Assembly: GCA_015039465.1 (NCBI GenBank)
Contig: MU130362.1
Span: 262,667 to 326,666, forward strand
Direction of reading: 5' to 3'
Source of the DNA: Phlegmacium glaucopus
Lineage: Eukaryota > Basidiomycota > Agaricomycetes > Agaricales > Cortinariaceae
Length of the DNA stretch: 64,000 nucleotides
The notes under the pieces were generated by a model that saw nothing but the letters and a program-made list of their open reading frames with translations, had not been told where the DNA came from and did not search any database. The position numbers and the translations under genes are program-made. Each line of letters starts with the position of its first letter. The first letter of the stretch is position 1. Shown in pieces: positions 11,064 to 22,773 of this stretch.

Positions 11064-12007
11064 CATCAGGAAAAATGACTTCTGCCCTAGGCTGTCCTGA
11101 AATGTCCTGGGGTGCCCCAGGCAGCTCAGGGCGCTCAGGTCAAGAGGTCGCCCTGGGGTGCAAGTTACCTATGTATGAAAAGTCTTAGGCGTCCTGGGGC
11201 AACCTGAGGCAACCTGAGAGCATCCCGAGGCAACCTGAGAGCATCCTGAGGCAGCCTTAGTCCCTTTGGATCTGATGCTAGAAAACATATATAAACCAGA
11301 TATTTGAGTGGTTTTATATAACAGAATAATAATAATAATAATAATAAAATTATATTCAATTATTCTAAACATCATATATACTAGTAATAAAATCATAATA
11401 AAATAGTGATACATAAATATACTAGTATAATACTGGGGAAGTAGGAAATAAGAAAACAAAATTGTGGGTGGTTTATATATCTTTTGGATGGCGCACAGAC
11501 CATTGGTCACATGATCACAGATAAGCATGATTTTGAGCATATGGTGCTGGGTCAGGGTAGATTACATAAATTCCAAAAAAGGAAATTTTTTAAAGATGGT
11601 AGAGAATTGTTTTAGGACCATGAATATGTTTAAATTATATTAATAGCAGCTCTCCTTATTGAGAAAACTGCAAAATACTTTCCTGGACACAGAGGTTCAA
11701 GATTTTCTAGCAAAATTCATAAATTCTAAGGGACTCCCAGGGCCTCCTGATGTGATTTAATCCAGATGGTCAATGCACCAGGATACACTAAAGGTGTTCT
11801 GAGAAAATGGGTGACACTCAAAACTTTATCTATGCTGTCCTAGGTTGTCCTGAGGTGTCCTTGGATAAGTGTGTAACACTCAAATTTTACCTGTGCTGCT
11901 CTAGGATGTCCTGGGGTGTCCTAGGGTGTCCTGGGATGTCCTGAGTAGTGATGTGATACTAACAAATTACCCAAGGCTACCTAGGGCCAAAATCATTTTT
12001 TCTGATG
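11064..12007. mobile_element. CATCAGG-ended element, copy 1 (944 bp)
   Basis: The ends are inverted: CATCAGGAAAAATGA on the left and TCATTTTTTCTGATG on the right. A nearly identical copy sits at 24980-25925 with different flanks, so the whole unit has moved. Inside are tandem copies of CAACCTGAGAGCATCCTGA and of TGTCCTGGGG-type words, an ATAATAATA run and no protein domain. The only candidate target duplication is 2 bp (TG here, CA at the other copy). The class is unknown to me. It lies just downstream of the Myb/SANT-like pseudogene and seems to cut into its last exon. Confidence 0.8.
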
Positions 12008-12059
12008 TGTAAATATAGGAAAAAAAAGAGTGGATAAATAGATATATAATATAGAGTAA

Positions 12060-12855
12060 GTGTGACACTCACAGGGTAGGGCTTTGACCTTTTTAGGTTG
12101 GCACATAGGTGCAGAAGGCCTCTACACAAATATAATTAGACAAACAAATGCTGGAAGAAAAATTAATGCATACCTCAGGAGCAGATGTCCCCTCCACTCC
12201 CATCATCTTTTCTGGAGCAGGAGCAGATGATTCATCATCATCACTGCTATTTATAATTCTAGCACATCTTTTGGACTAGGAAAAGAAACTTAGGGTTATG
12301 AGAAGTGTCAAGATCCTTTGGGACAGGGTATCAAAAACTACACATCCTGCTCTCATAACCAGCTCCACTTCAAGGGTGTCCTCTGCATCCTCCAACTCTC
12401 TACATATCTGCTTCAAGCCCTCCATCTCCACACACTGCTCATCCACCATTGCCTTCAACCCCTCTACACCAGCTTGGAGCTCTGCCAGCTCTGCTGTATT
12501 GTGACCCAACTCTATCTCCTACATCTCTATATTTATAGGCCCCTCCATCCATGCATTCACAATCTCTCTATACCTCTCTTTTGAGCTGAAACAATATGAA
12601 ATAAGTGCATATCAGCAGTAAAACACAAGCAAGATAAAAGATATATACTGCTTGTCAATTTTTTTGGCACATTTTGCTTGTCTTTGTTGGATCTGATGTA
12701 AAATGGCTCACAATGCGGGTTGCTGCAGCATTAAATGTTCCTATCTTGAACATTCCTGCATCCCCAATTTTGGACTTATTTTTGAGCAGGAAGTCCAGTA
12801 GCACTGACCTTTCTTGATTGTTCCATTGGGCCTTATCTGATGGAGTGGTTGCCAT
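12060..12855 (-). pseudogene. Myb/SANT-like domain protein, broken
   Basis: The start codon is at 12853-12855. The first exon (to about 12655) encodes a segment like the Myb/SANT-like DNA-binding domain common in basidiomycetes: an early QWNNQERSVLLDFLLKNKSK block, then a TFNAAATRI block, ending at a CQ-x-x-W-like motif where the expected Trp codon is TGA. A plausible intron follows, then a coiled-coil exon rich in Glu and Leu (about 12575-12290) with an in-frame TAG, then an acidic Ser/Asp exon (12276-12172) and a basic tail (about 12115-12067). Such proteins are often linked to Harbinger-type transposons or are host factors; which applies here is unknown. Its left end is cut by the CATCAGG element, and the LINE at 12908 sits just upstream. 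Confidence 0.6.
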
Positions 12856-13047
12856 GATAGCAGTAGAAATCTGACCACAGACTGAGGTGAGGGTCAAAGC
12901 AGAAGTGGAGGCTCCTTGATCTACAACCACCACCTCACCTAAGCTAGAAGAATCAGTATCTAGGTTTTGGGTAGTATCAAAGTAGAGTAGTCACACAATA
13001 AACAGCCATAAAAAATACAGTATAAACCAGTCCAGCACAGAGAATCT

Positions 13048-14702
13048 ATGCCGGCACCAGCGATAGGGCCACATGTTTGGGTCACCAGAGCATCTAGCAA
13101 TGCATTGCACAAAACATGCAGAGAACTTGGCAAACTGTCCACCACAGAAATCATGGATGCCATCACAGCTAGAAACTTCTTAGCAAGTGGGGAAATCAAC
13201 CAAGCCAACGCAGTAATGACAATGGAAACACTAAGCATAATCACAATGCAACTATCACGACAGACCAAATCACCCAAATTCAACTCAGACACATTCAGAG
13301 CATTATCATTCCTAATATCCAACACACACCAAAGAAGTACAACAGATATAATGTCAGACTTAATAGGGGAATCAATCCAAATGGCAACAAAGCATGCCAA
13401 GAAGGAACTGGAAGAAGTGATGGAACAAATAACTACGGTAGTGATAACAACAGGCAGTACAATGGATGAATTCCGAGACGAATGTCACAATATCGCGATG
13501 GAACTCAAGGAAGCAGCTGATGCTATAATAGCATCAGCAACAGCAAAGTCAGAAGTCAGGGCAGAAAGAAGCGGAACTATTGAGAGGAGAAGTGAAGAAG
13601 GGGAGGACACATATGCTAGCAGAGCAAAGAGGGCAATTCCAACATCACACGCAAATGTGGTAGCGAAGGCAGAACTGCAGAAGAGGAAGAGAAGGTTAGC
13701 TAAGGTGGACGGAATGGCAGGGGAAGACATATGTACATGCAATGTCAGAAAATGAATTAGTGGAGAAAGCGAACATTGCCATTGAGTTAATGAACCAAGG
13801 GGATATAGAGAAATCAGAGGGGGCCAGATTTGTAGGGGTTAACAAAGCAAATGGAGCAGGAGAGTTGGTGTACAAGATGAATGCAGTCAAGGCAGCGGAA
13901 TGGATAAGAGGAAAGGAGGCAATGAAGCAGTTTATAGGAAAGATGGGATTGACAATGGACCACAAGGTCCAAACTTACGAGGTGGTAATAGACTGGGTAC
14001 CAACATCGTTCAATGTCGAACAAAAGGAGGGATGGACATCAATCAAACTTGCAAGCAGACTACATAATATGGTTATTTGAGAAGCCAGATGGATCAAACC
14101 AATGCACTTACAAACACCAGGGCAAAGAACAGCGATAGCAGTATTAGGCTTTGCAAATCGAGAAGACACCAATCAGGCCATAAGATACGGGCTATTCATA
14201 GAAGGGAAGAAGGTATGGGGAAGAAAACAGACACAGGAGCCATGAAGATGCCTAAAGTGTCAATGCTTCAGGGAACACAAAGCAGCAAAGTGTACATTGT
14301 GGAAAGCACCATAGAACAAGTGAATGCACCAAAACCAACCAAAATATGCTAGAATGCTCAAACTGTCAGGCCAAAAACAATGGATACACCAAAGGACACG
14401 GAGCAGCAGATAGAAGATGCCTGGTGTTTCTAGAAAGGCTGGACAGAATGAATAAAATGCACCAAGAAAACACATACAAGTATTTCTGTATGACAGATCC
14501 AGGCACATGGGAAATGCATGCAAACAAGGAGGAAGAGAAAGGTGGCGGAGGTGGTAGAGGGGTAGACGGATATTGGAGAAAGGAGCAGGAGGGAGGTCAC
14601 AACAAGGAGAACTATAGGAAGGGAAGAGGACATTTAGCAGGGGGACAACAAGGAGAGGGAGGAGGACAGGGATATACCAACAATGGATGGGCAGGGATGT
14701 GA
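13048..14702 (+). pseudogene. LINE ORF1 (nucleic-acid-binding protein), broken
   Basis: Three frame segments (13048-13755, 13742-14080, 14083-14702) together resemble basidiomycete LINE ORF1. First comes a helical, charged N-terminal part, then a middle RNA-binding region. The zinc-knuckle region holds CLKCQCFREHKAAKC near 14255-14300 and a second C-x2-C-x11-H-x6-C pattern around 14355-14425, followed by a Gly/Glu-rich tail. The segments are separated by frameshifts, and in-frame TGA and TAG codons lie near the first knuckle. The family coats LINE RNA and supports reverse transcription; this copy cannot make a full protein. Confidence 0.7.
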
Positions 14703-14949
14703 AAGATTATAGGAGCAGAGGAAAGCATGGAAAAAGAATCACAGAGAAAGGAGAGAGCATATGGAAGCAACAGAGGAATAACAGGAGGGATACAGCAAGA
14801 GGGGGGGGAAAGGAACTATAGGCAGGATGTGTTAAAAAAAAAAGGACCAATGCAGACAATACTTACAAAAAAAGACACAAGATCATGGGCAGAACAACTG
14901 GAAGAATTAGACCAAGAAATCAAATTGGAAAGACACAACAGTGTACTTT

Positions 14950-17900
14950 CATATGTCTGATACAACAGAAGCACATAATCAATGGAAGCTGAAAATTTGG
15001 CAGCAGAATATCAATTGGTCTTTGGAAGGACAAATTGATCTGCTCCAATCATTGAAAGACAATGATTACAATGTGGTGGTGCTACAAGAACCACACATCA
15101 ACTTCTTAAAAAAAACACAAGCCATTGGATAGTCATATACCCCAAAAAACATCTAGAAAACCCCAGCAAAACTAGATCCATCATATTAATCAACTGTAAA
15201 ATGTCCACAAATAACTGGACCGGCATACCACTAGATTTGACGGACGTAACCGGAGTACAGCTACACGGAGAATTCGGGAGCATATGCATAATCAATGTGT
15301 ATAATGACTGTGAACATAACAGGAACCTAGACATAGTGAAGGAGTTTATGAGAGAGAGATGGAGAAATAGAAGGAGACGAGAGGAAGAGGGGATGGAGCA
15401 TTACCTGTGGTTAGGAGATTTCAACTGACACCACCCAATATGGGACGAAGAAAGGAACACCTACCTTTTCACAAGAGCAGCACTAGAAGCCACACAACCT
15501 TTGCTTGATTTAATCAACAGATACAACATGAGAATGATGCTTCCGAAAGACATACCAACACTAGAAGCATGTGCAACGAAGAACTTCATGCGTGTAGACA
15601 ATGTATTCAGTTCAGAAGCACTGAGTGAAGTGTTCATATTCTGTAACACCAAACCGCATCTACAACCACAAAAAATGGACCATATGCCAATAATAAGCTG
15701 CTTAGAAACTGAGCCAAAATGAACATACCATGTCGACAAATACAACTATAAAATGACGGATTGGGAGGAGTTCCGGACAACATTGGAAAGAGGGTTGGGC
15801 ATAGCAGGAGAGCCAGAGGAATTAATGTCAATCAAAGATATGCAGGAAAAGCTAGCGCAACTGGATACAATAATCAAGGAGGCAATCCAGAAGCATGTCC
15901 CAATGACCAAGCTAAGCCCATACTCGAAAAGGTGGTGGACAAAGGAATTAGCGAAGTTGAAAAAGGAGAAGGAAAAGTGGGCAAGAAAATCATATGGGAG
16001 AAGAGCAATAGACAAGGACCCAGTTCATGAATCATATAGGCAGGCAAGAAACAACTACTCACAGGCGATCAGAGATACAAAGGTGGAGCATTGGGCAGAA
16101 TGGTTGGAATCATTAGACAAAGAGGGGATCTGGACAGCGAATAGAATGGTGTCAGGACCAGTGAACCATGGTGGAAGGTGCAGAGTACCCACCCTGCAAA
16201 TTAGGGATCCAATAACCAAGGAGGTTACTCAGGAAGCGTACTCCAATGAAGACAAAGGGAAAATGCTATACAAGTTATTCTTCCCAGTTCGAGTGATGCC
16301 AGCCCTAGAGGCACCCACAGTACCATACCCACCAGAGAAATGGAAATATGAACCTACAACAGACAAGCAGATCCATCAAGCAATCAAGAAAATGAAACCA
16401 TGGAAAGCAACGCGATCGGGCACTATACCCAACTCAGTTTTCATACAAGCAAGAGAATTGATGGTACTGCACCTAGGACCGATCTTCAGAGCAACAGACA
16501 CATTAAAGACATATCCTGACAATTGGAAAATCACAGAGACACCAGTACTCAAAAAACCAGGTAAACCAGACTATACATTAGCCAATGCGTGGAGACCCAT
16601 CGTCCTCACTAATGGATATGCAGGACTACTGAACAGATGCAAAACGGAAGACCTGATATTGATGTGTGAAAGTACTGGGATCCTACCACACAACCATTTC
16701 GGAGGCAGGCCAGGTAGAGCCACAACCGACTCTATCCACTTGATGGTCAAAACAGTAAAGGATGCGTGGAGAAGAGGAGACATGGCATCATTGCTGTGTT
16801 TAGACGTCAAAAGTGCTTTTCCAAGCACAGCAATAGACATCCTAAAACATGAAATGAGAATGAATGGGATACCAGCAGGACACATAGAGTGGATGAAAAG
16901 AAGGTTGGAGGGAAGGCAAACAACATTGATATTCGATGATTTCATATCTGAACAATTCAACATAGAAGGAGAATTAGACCAAGGAGATGCACATTCATTA
17001 ATCATGTGGATCATTTACAATCTATCAATCTTGAAGATATTCTGAAAAGATAGGAACAAGACAGGACTGCTATATGTGGACAATACAGCAATCTTAGTAA
17101 CAGGGGATAATTTCAATGCAACACACAAAAAGCTAAAGAATGTAATGAATAGGGAAAACAGAGTAATGGAATGGGCCAACGCACACAATTGCTCCTTCGG
17201 AATGGACAAATTCCAACTGCTAGACCTGTCAAGACGAAGAGTCAAGGACCCATTAAAACCAAGAAAAAGAATTCTGTTACCAAGAAAAACACTAATTCTC
17301 AATGGGCAAAGAATAAAATCAGGGACAGCAGTCAAATTCCTAGGGCTTCATATAGACAGAGAGTTAAGATGGAAGGAGCAATTTGCAGCAGCATTAGGAA
17401 AAGGGAGGGAATGGTTAAGGCAGTGTGCAAGGTTGGCAAGACCAACGAGGGGCATATCAGGGAGGCATATGAGGAGGCTATATCTATCAGTGGTGCGACC
17501 AAGAATGTTATATGGAGCAGACATCTTCCTAGGCCCTGCATTGCGATCAGATTCATTCAAAGGAAAAAAAGGATGCAGAGCTACATTAAACAAACTAGCA
17601 TTAGTACAAAGAAGCGCAGCATTAATGATAGTTGGTGGGATGTGGACATCACCAACAGACCTATTGGATGTACATGCAGACTTGCTACCCTTCCACCTGA
17701 TGGTGGACAAAGCATGATTTCAGGCAGCGCTGAAATTAGCCATGCTACCCAGTACGCATCTACTAAGCAAACCTGTCAGTCAAGCAGCTCAACAATTCAT
17801 CAAAAAGCACCACACACCTCTGCACAAAATGATGTACGAATTTAAACTAAAGCCAGAGTTAATGGAAAAGATTGCAGCTACAAGGCAAGGACCAAAATGG

Positions 17901-18900
17901 AAATCCACGATGGCGATAAGGATAGCGGCCAACAAGGATATAGCAAAAGAAGAAGATAGAACAGATGCAGCCAGGATCAAAGTGTACTCAGATGGATCCA
18001 GTTTAGAGGGGCAGGTGAGGGCAGCAGCGGTTCTATATCGTGATGGAATATTGAGAAGCAGCAGGAGATTGAAATTAGGATCCCTGAAACATCACACCCT
18101 ATTTGAAGGAGAGGGGGTAGGAATGGTATTGGGGCTGGAGTTGATAAGGGAAGAACAGAGAGTTGCAGGAAAAGTCTCGATGGGAGTTGACAACACAGCA
18201 GTGATCATCACAACACAAACAATCAAGCCATCACCAAGTCATCACATATGGGATCTGTTTCATTGAAGATTGAATATGGTTGCCAGCAGACACAAAGACG
18301 TGAAATTACTGGTGAGGTGGACACCTGGGCATGTAGACATCAAAGGAAATCAGGAGGCAGACAGAGCAGTGAAGGAAGCAATCACAATCGGATCCAGTCC
18401 AAACAATGAACTCCCAACCCCCTAAGAAAAATTTTACCATGCAGTAAATCCGCAGTCCGACAAGCTTATCACCCCAAGATCAAATGCAAGGCCACACAAT
18501 TATGGTCCAAATCACCAAGATATGCCAGAATGATTCGTTTAGATCTGAACTTGACATACAGCAAACTCGCCAAGCACACACGCAACCTGCATCGGCGACA
18601 GGCTAGCCTATTATTCCAACTGTGATCAGGACACATAGTGCTAAATGTCCATCTACATTGGATAAGAAAAACGGACTCACCAATCTGTTCAAAATGCCGC
18701 AGACAGAATGAAACAGTTTTCCACTACCTGATACAATGTCCAGCGCACACTAATGTGAGACACACACTATTACAAGCAGCAGGATAAGATGCAAGAGATA
18801 TTGCTAAACTATTGACCGTGCCTACCCTATTCCCACATTTGTTCCAATTCATCAGTCAAACCAGGAGATTCAGAACTATGCAAGAAGAACTCACAGAGTA
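14950..18900 (+). pseudogene. LINE ORF2: AP endonuclease, reverse transcriptase, RNase H, broken
   Basis: The order is as in Tad1-like LINEs. Endonuclease: IWQQNINWSL near 14995, LQEPHI near 15085, GDFN before a TGA at 15426-15428. RT: WRPIVLTNGYAGLLNRC near 16590, LCLDVKSAFPS near 16797, DQGDAHS near 16978, then YVDN at 17073-17084 where the catalytic site should be YVDD or FVDD. RNase H: KVYSDGSS near 17980, RWTPGHVDIKGNQEADRAV near 18315. A C-x2-C...H-type tail motif is around 18690-18735. In-frame TGA codons at 15426, 15720, 17043, 17715 and 18264 fall where Arg is expected in at least several cases. An A-run near 15107-15115 carries a frameshift. It is non-functional. Confidence 0.85.
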
Positions 18901-19289
18901 GAGTCACGATAATACGCATACCCACATCATCATAATATACACTACAACACTACAGATATATGTACACTATTTCATGCGGATACACCACTACGAGCCATGC
19001 TATGCATAGCTCATAGCTTATGACCAGCTCACACCCAGTATAGAAATGAAGTACAAACGATTAGTTACATTGTAGTTTACATCCACCATATGGCTTGCCA
19101 CAAAGGACAATAAACATTGATTCAAAAAAAAAAAAAAAGCAGAAGTGCAGATATATTGTTTTTGTACAAGCTCCATAGATTATTGGTTGCTGGTATCAAT
19201 TAGAGTAAAGATATTTGGAGCTTCACCAGCCAAAAATTTCAGCAAGACTTGCATACCATACAAGCATGTGTTTGCACACCACATCTGAA

Positions 19290-19636
19290 CAAGCTCTAAA
19301 TACTACCACCTGTACCTAGAATAGGAGAACACCTCAATTCACAGCTTAGTCCCTTCTTTTCACTGGAATTTAGTGAAATCTCTCCTCTAAGTTTGCCTTT
19401 TGAGACTTTTTCTGTCACTGTCCCATGTTATAGTCTTACTAAAGACTCTTCCTTACTCATTCTCCTCTCTCCTCACTCACCTTTTTTTAAGTGTGTTACA
19501 TGTCAAGGTTACACCTTCCCTAAATGAACAATAGGGAGGCTTTTGACTTTAAGATTATTCCATTGCTCCCTAGTTGTTTTAATTTGCTGGAACAACTTTC
19601 TAGCTTATTAACTACAACAATTTATAATGTGGCTTA
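19290..19636 (+). repeat. R1 repeat, 3'-end fragment
   Basis: The sequence follows the right third of the R1 family (see the copy at 35625-36968): a decayed TATA-like block, a CTGGAATTTAGTGAA segment, TATAGTCTTACTAAAGACTC, GTGTGTTACATGTCAAGG, and an ending ACAACAATTTATAA. It is more diverged than the other copies and lacks the left two thirds. Confidence 0.55.
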
Positions 19637-19639
19637 TAT

Positions 19640-21690
19640 AATATAAGCTAACTTTGGTCTGAAAAAACTTGTGAGTATAAAAAAATTAAAATACATTAGA
19701 ATGAAATATAGGTACCTTAAGCTTGCTTTTTAATATTTTAATATGTGAACCTTATTTTTGTATAATAAGTGAATTTGTGTTCTATATAATTTTTCAAAGC
19801 ACCATACAATTAAGAAAGACAGTGAATAGATTAATTTGATATCTAAAGAAGTATTTTAATGTTCATTAGAATAGTAGATGTTAATAAAACATAGATTGTA
19901 ATATATAGAGATGCATTATTCTATTAAAAATATATTATATAAGCAGAATAATTTAATTTAAAATTATGAATTATTTTAATAAAATTTTCCTTATTTGGAG
20001 AGCTTTATTATAAGCTAAAGTATAAAGATTTCAATTAAGGAAATATAAAACTATTAAAGCAAGAAAGAGTTTAGAAACTTGCATCTCAGTTATGTTATCA
20101 GATATTACTTATATTTGATTGGGTTTTGGATATTTCAGGCTTTGATAATGCCTTATTGAATTTATTATGTAAAATAGGCTGGAATAAAAGGCCCTTGAAT
20201 TATTAATAATTCTTAATAATAATTCCTTTAGCAGTAGTGTCAAAATTATCTCAGGCTTATTGGCACAAAAGATCCCATAAACCAAAGAGACAACTATATC
20301 TTATTATATATGGTTGTAGTATTAGTACAGGCCCATGTGATTATGCATGGAGTGCACTCTTGCTTGATACCCCGGCAAAGAAATACTAACAAATAAAGTA
20401 GTGGCTAGCCAACTGTAGCCCAGCTCCTCTCAACCATATGGCCTGATAACCAATTCATGACTCTTTAGGCCTTAAATCTCATCTTAGTATGCAGAGATTG
20501 GCATATCATAACTCAGTCTCTGATTCAGGAATTCAGGAGCCACCATCTGGCCATAGCCAAGGCAAGGTTTGCAGAAGTGGTGGAGTGCAGTGAGGGCACT
20601 TGGAGAAACTGGAATACTTCTGTTATGCTCATAAGAGAGTGTATCAGCCATCTTTACTTCTAGCAATTCTATTCAGCCTGCTCTTTTTAGATCCCAGCTC
20701 CTTAAGAATGTTGCAGCTAGTAAAATGGCAGGAAAATTACTTGCAGACAGCACAACACCAGAAAGTCAAACTACATTTAAGGATGTGTTGCTATCATTAA
20801 TTTCCTCATGTATACTGAGAGGCACAATCCCCTTCAGAATTTTCTTTCATGGTGTGTGCAGACAAGTCTCTTGTCTGCCCCAAAGAACTAAAGAAGGCCA
20901 TTGGCAATTGTACAAATCTCAAAATAAGGCACTACAAGGCAAAGCACAGCTTTATTGACAGAGTAGAGCTAAAACTAGGAAAGAGCAAAGAGAGAGCAGT
21001 ATCTTCAGGTATCTCAACCACCATTGTTGTGCAACTCAGCAGACCATGTGGCACTAGGTATTTTAATCTGATGAGGTCAAGGAAAGTGGGAGTACTGGAT
21101 TTCAAAGGCACTATAAGCTGATGCTAGAAAGAAACAATTTCCTATGCTTGGACTAGATGCAAGCAAACTTGCACACAACTTCAATACTAATACCAGCATA
21201 ATATTTCAAAAAGAAAGTGTGGGTTGGCTGGATTTGTGTTCAGAAACTTCTGCTCTGACTGCCATACACTCAACTAGTTGGATGATGTTGTTGAGGGAGC
21301 TGCAGGTATCAGGAAGAGTATACAGGTTTTCATTGACTTTATCTTAATTGTGCAGTGCTTCCACTAGCTTGAAGACCCAGGAATGCTGGTCCAAACAGGA
21401 CATTCTATAGCCTTGTGAAGTTCTTTGTCTTTTGTTTGAGTTAAGAATCTGCTGTCTACAAGGCGTTCACCTGAAGAAAAGTTGCAATAGATGTTAATAA
21501 AATTTTGGCATTTGCTCTCATGTGAAATATGATCTGCTCTGGGCTTCCACAAGTAATTCTAGATGGTTTCAACAAATTCACCACCAGCACAAATATAAGA
21601 AGGATGGATGTAAATAGACACATGGCTGATGAAAGGGCAGAGCCTTTTATTCTGTATTAGTTGGGAAAGACCAATTTGATCTACTTGCAC
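19640..21690. other. AT-rich gene-free stretch
   Basis: From 19640 to about 20230 the sequence is very AT-rich with no repeat structure I can define. A 40-codon segment near 20265-20390 on the plus strand reads like protein but I cannot assign it. Small frames between 20480 and 21350 lack recognisable domains. I see no RNA gene here. Confidence 0.4.
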
Positions 21691-21691
21691 A

Positions 21692-22455
21692 ACATCAGGA
21701 AAAATGCCTTCCTCCCTATGCTTCTATGAGATGTCCTGGGGAGCTCAGGCTCTCAGGGCAAGAGGTTGCCCCCAAATGCAGGTTACCTAGGTACAAAAGT
21801 CTCATGTTGGCACAGAAAGCCCTCAGATTTAGTGTTTAGAAGTCCAGTTGCAGGACTGGAAAAAGACTGCAAAAAGACCAGACCAGACTGCAAAAGACTG
21901 GACCAGCAGTCCGGTTTTTTGGTTTTTGATAAGCAAAGACTGGAAAAAGACTGGTCTTTGGTCCTAGGACTGGTCTGAACCAGTAGTTTTGTAGCCCCTA
22001 TTTTTCCCTTTAAAACAAGATAAAGACCGTATTTATTGGTCAAATACTCACTGAGAAAAAAATAAAACAGTAAAAATGTACACAAAATAGTAGAAAACAA
22101 ATAATACCACCATAAAATTGTCAATTCCCAATGGAATTTAACATTCTTGGGCTTATTCTAAAGGTATAGATCACATCTACATGTTTGTCTGATGTTATAT
22201 ATGAAAATATGACTGGTATTTGTCAAAAGTCCGGTCCTGGACAGTCTTGGACCAGGACTGGTCCAGGACTGCAAAAAACCGATGTGGACCGGTCCTAATT
22301 GGTCCAGTCCGGTCATTTGACCTTTTAGAAGCTTAGTGGACCAGTTGCAGTCCTGGTCCTGTCCAAAAATACCAAAAAACCGGACTGGACTTCCAAACAC
22401 TACCCAGGTTGGCACAGGATGGCTCAGGACACCCTAAGGCTGACCTATAGCCCCC
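21692..22455. repeat. relic of a CATCAGG-ended element, split by a miniature hAT
   Basis: The left part (21692-21829) begins ACATCAGGAAAAATG and continues with GTCCTGGGGAGCTCAGG and AGGTTACCTAGGTAC, matching the start of the 11064 and 24980 copies with substitutions. It is interrupted by the element at 21830-22402 and resumes with AGGTTGGCACAGG and GGCTCAGGACACCC. The expected right end is missing. Confidence 0.6.
21830..22402. mobile_element. miniature hAT, TAGTGTTT family, copy a
   Basis: The terminal inverted repeat TAGTGTTTAGAAGTCCAGT / ACTGGACTTCCAAACACTA fits the hAT YARNG rule. The flanking 8-mers CTCAGATT and CCCAGGTT match at six of eight positions, an eroded target duplication. Both ends carry arrays of GACTGG/CCAGTC words; the middle (TTTCCCTTTAAAACAAG...) is conserved with the copy at 31876. 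It is non-coding. Confidence 0.8.
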
Positions 22456-22773
22456 AGAGAATTTAAATTTGCTAAGAAAATAATAAAGAATAAACTATTT
22501 TTTAATTGCTATAAAATATAATATAATACAATAAATGCTGTCCAATAAAATATCATCCTAAAATACAGTTAATCCTTAGTCTGTTTTCATGTAGCATGTT
22601 CAACCCGTACCGCACCTTTTCGGACTTTCAACCATCACGTGCAAATGCACTCAAAGCCACACAAACTCGACGCACCAATTAATGAACGTGTCATATGATA
22701 AGAGATTGAATAAAATTTGACTTGTGTTGGCACCCCATCTGCGCATAATGTATCCTACACTTATCTAATAAAA

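Larger units (their letters stand above)
12908..19138 (+). mobile_element. LINE retrotransposon, near full length, inactive
   Basis: A 6.2-kb non-LTR element: ORF1 with zinc-knuckle remnants, then an ORF2 with AP-endonuclease, reverse transcriptase and RNase H regions, and an A-run at 19124-19138. The direct repeat GCAGAAGTG flanks it (12899-12907 and directly after the A-run at 19139), with matching AAA before it, so a 9-12 bp target duplication is likely. The layout is like fungal Tad1-type LINEs with an RNase H domain. Both ORFs carry stops and frameshifts, so the copy is dead. The insertion lies upstream of the Myb/SANT-like pseudogene. Confidence 0.85.

Noticed and set aside
11165..11540. 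Minus-strand frames with ASGCSQVASGCSQ repeats (also at 25081-25509)
   Set aside because: They are translations of the internal repeat and AT-rich part of the CATCAGG elements, with different frames in the two copies.
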